NCBI GenBank assembly: GCA_037783545.1
Contig: JBBELK010000093.1
Location: 1,116,001-1,180,000, forward strand
Origin: Henricia sp. BOLD:AAB3569
Lineage: Eukaryota > Echinodermata > Asteroidea > Spinulosida > Echinasteridae
Direction of reading: 5' to 3'
Length of the DNA stretch: 64,000 bases
Positions 60,301-63,300 of this stretch are shown here, piece after piece. Both the position numbers and the translations under genes were made by a program. Each line of letters opens with the position of its first letter. Position 1 is the first letter of the stretch. The notes below the pieces were generated by a model. That model saw only the letters and a list, made by a program, of their open reading frames with translations, was not told the DNA's origin and searched no databases.

Positions 60301-63300
60301 TTTATCATCTCTTCAGTGGAATGGTAAGGAATCACGTTGGCGTATATATTGACAGGACGAATGTAGCCGATGAAGTCACGAACCTGTGGTAATTAAACAA
60401 TCAAACTTAGAGGTGTGTCAAGTTTTTAAAAATGAATACGGCATGTAAGCTATGAATATCTTGTGGTCGAGTGGCCATGATCACATGACTCATCACATGA
60501 CTCATCACAACATCCAGGTTAAAATTAGCTGTTTTGAACCTACTCCAGCCTAACCACTAGGAACTCATTGTTTATTCTGTAGTTTTATTTTACACAAAAG
60601 TTCTCAGTTTTTAGGATGTGCAGAATTCGTTTCTGACCATCTCCTATAGGCCTTTATCACGGTGCGGGCATCTTCCCTTTCCCCTATTAAAAAGAACGTA
60701 ACCAAATCAGGTAAAATAGTTTGGCTCCGTGTTGAAATTGACCATTGTGTGCATCACAATGACTCACGAGTAGCGCGATCAAGGAAATACGCAGCCCGAC
60801 ATGTACTTGGGAACAAGACAATGATGGATGCACCGTGATAAAGGTCTACGTACACCCAGCACAATATGTATTAAACAGAATCCCACCTACTGCCACACTC
60901 AACACACTTCTTTTGTTAACGTACCAACCCCCAATATTTATTTTAAAAAATTTGTTTTATAATGCATTTGGCAAGAAGAGCTGGCACCCTGCATGAATTG
61001 CGTGAAATACTGAATTATTCACTGTGTATTTCTTACCTTACCTCACTAAATGAAGAATGGAAAGAGAAGCACAACCGATAGCGACGAGGTTCTTTCCTGT
61101 TTCAGGTTGAAAACAAGAGAGTAAAATTACTGAGTCATCATCAGGATTTGAACCAATTGATCACTCTCAAATGACGTCACTTCCAACAAATTGTCACGTG
61201 CATCAGGCTCTTGAGCGTAAATGTTTATGACGCGCATCGGCTGCGCCTTATTTTCCCAGGGTGTGCGTGCGCATACTTGATGGTGTTTAATACGCGTGCA
61301 TTTTTCCTACGAAGATGACGTCTGTGAGAGTGGTCAATACCTCTGTAGTATTACTGCTCCTTTTTTCCCAAGAACCCTTTTTTTTAAAAGTGATGCACAA
61401 CTGGACAAATCAGTAGCAAACCCAATAACAACAGCTTACATGGAATATCATGGTGTGTCTTTAACATGTTTATTTAGGCAGAAGGAGCATGTTTATTAGT
61501 AGCCTTGTCCAAGGGCTGTGAAGTGTGAATCTGTGAAGTCATTATGTCATAGGTCTATTGGCCTGTATGCTATGCAGCGAAAGTGCGACACCGCGCAGTG
61601 AATTGTAGCAACTGCAAAATAGTCTGGTTAGTGGTTACTGAAATATGTTGGTCTGGAAACCAGACTGACACACACGAGGCTGAATCACAGCTTTGTTCTT
61701 TCTGTACACGACGTGTTTTATGGGCGGAGACTCTTTATGCTAATTTTCAAAAAGAGAGCACCGAGACGTAAGCTCATTGGCTAACGGTTGTTTTGACGGA
61801 GCAATACCGTTTATACGGCACTGTTTGAAAAATAGCAGACTTACATAGTTCGTAAGTTCAAACACTTCATACCCTTCCAGAAAATCATGTAGGCTATAAA
61901 GCAGTTTTTTCTGGTCTTCGTAAAACTCAGTCATCAACTTGCAATTTGTCGGTTGCATTATTCAAACTACATGTACCGTTATTTCCTCAGTTGTAACAGA
62001 TCTAGGTCAAGCGAAGTCGCCATGCGTTGTGCACGCATACACAACAACATGGCGTGTACAGACATTATGTTTACAACTCGGCGCCGCACGGTATAAAAAT
62101 AGTGAACTCTGATTGGATGTTATGTATAAGATATGAATATTTATAATCACTCGGGTTTCGCATAAGTAATTGCGTCGGATTTCCAATGCAGATATGAAGA
62201 AACACATAACACGTCGTGTACAGAAAGAACAAAGCTGTGATTCAGCCTCGAGTGTGTCAGTCTGGTTTCCAGACTAAGATATTTCGGTAACCAGACTATT
62301 TTGCAGTTGGCTACAGTTCACCATGCGGTATCGCACTTTGCTAAATAGCATACTTCACGGATTCACACTTCGCAGCCCTTGGACAAGGCTAGTTTATTTG
62401 CAAAATGGGTTTTAAGTCACTAGTGAAAAATAGAAAAACACAGACTGCACGCTTGCAGGATGGGTGGATTTTACACATAAAAATTCAAGTTTAGAAGTCA
62501 CTGCAGTTGACTGTAATACCTGATTACTTCAAATGGTTGGGCATTGTGGGTGAACCACATTGTACTCGGTGTCACCACCAAGACACTGGAAGCATTCGGC
62601 ATGCGGCAGTCCTGAAACAAATGTAATATAAAAATACTGGATAACAATATGTTCAATATAAGACAATGTGCCCTCACAACAAACCAAAACATGGCCGGCA
62701 TTATGCTCACGCACCATATTTTATATAAATTTGGTTTAGGAATGAGGTCGCATGCCAAATCGTCTTTGAATTTTGTGACCTTTGGCATTATACCTTTTAC
62801 CAAAATTTATGCCAAACAGGATGCCCCGCATAACGACGGCCAATTTTGAACAGAGGGTGCTTTAGATGTAAACAAAGAGCACGTCATCTATAGACCGTAT
62901 CGAATACATGTAGATGCCATGTTGTAGGGCAAATGTTGACATTTAAATTGGTCAACAATGTAAGCACAAAAATGCATGTCCTCAAGGAACAAAGAAACTG
63001 CCCTACATGATGACAGCTATTCGATACGGTCTATACATGAAATGAACTAATATCTTGCAAAAATGGAAAAATTAGTTTCTCTGACGAAATTTCTTGTTAG
63101 TGTATTCTATTGAACTGTATTCTATTGAACTGTATTCCATTGAACTGCATTATTTTGTATTATGCTCGTGTTGCACTACAATAATTTTAAAAATGGTTGC
63201 ACGGCATGTTATGCCATATCCAAAAGTTGTACAAGCAAGCTACACATGTACTTTTTCATATTGGCTGCTGGGTCTATTTCATTGAAACCAAATTGAGTTT

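Noticed and set aside
61740..61958. This frame as an Artemis exon
   Set aside because: It lies inside a Mutator-like element, and the neighbouring Artemis exons already join in phase without it.
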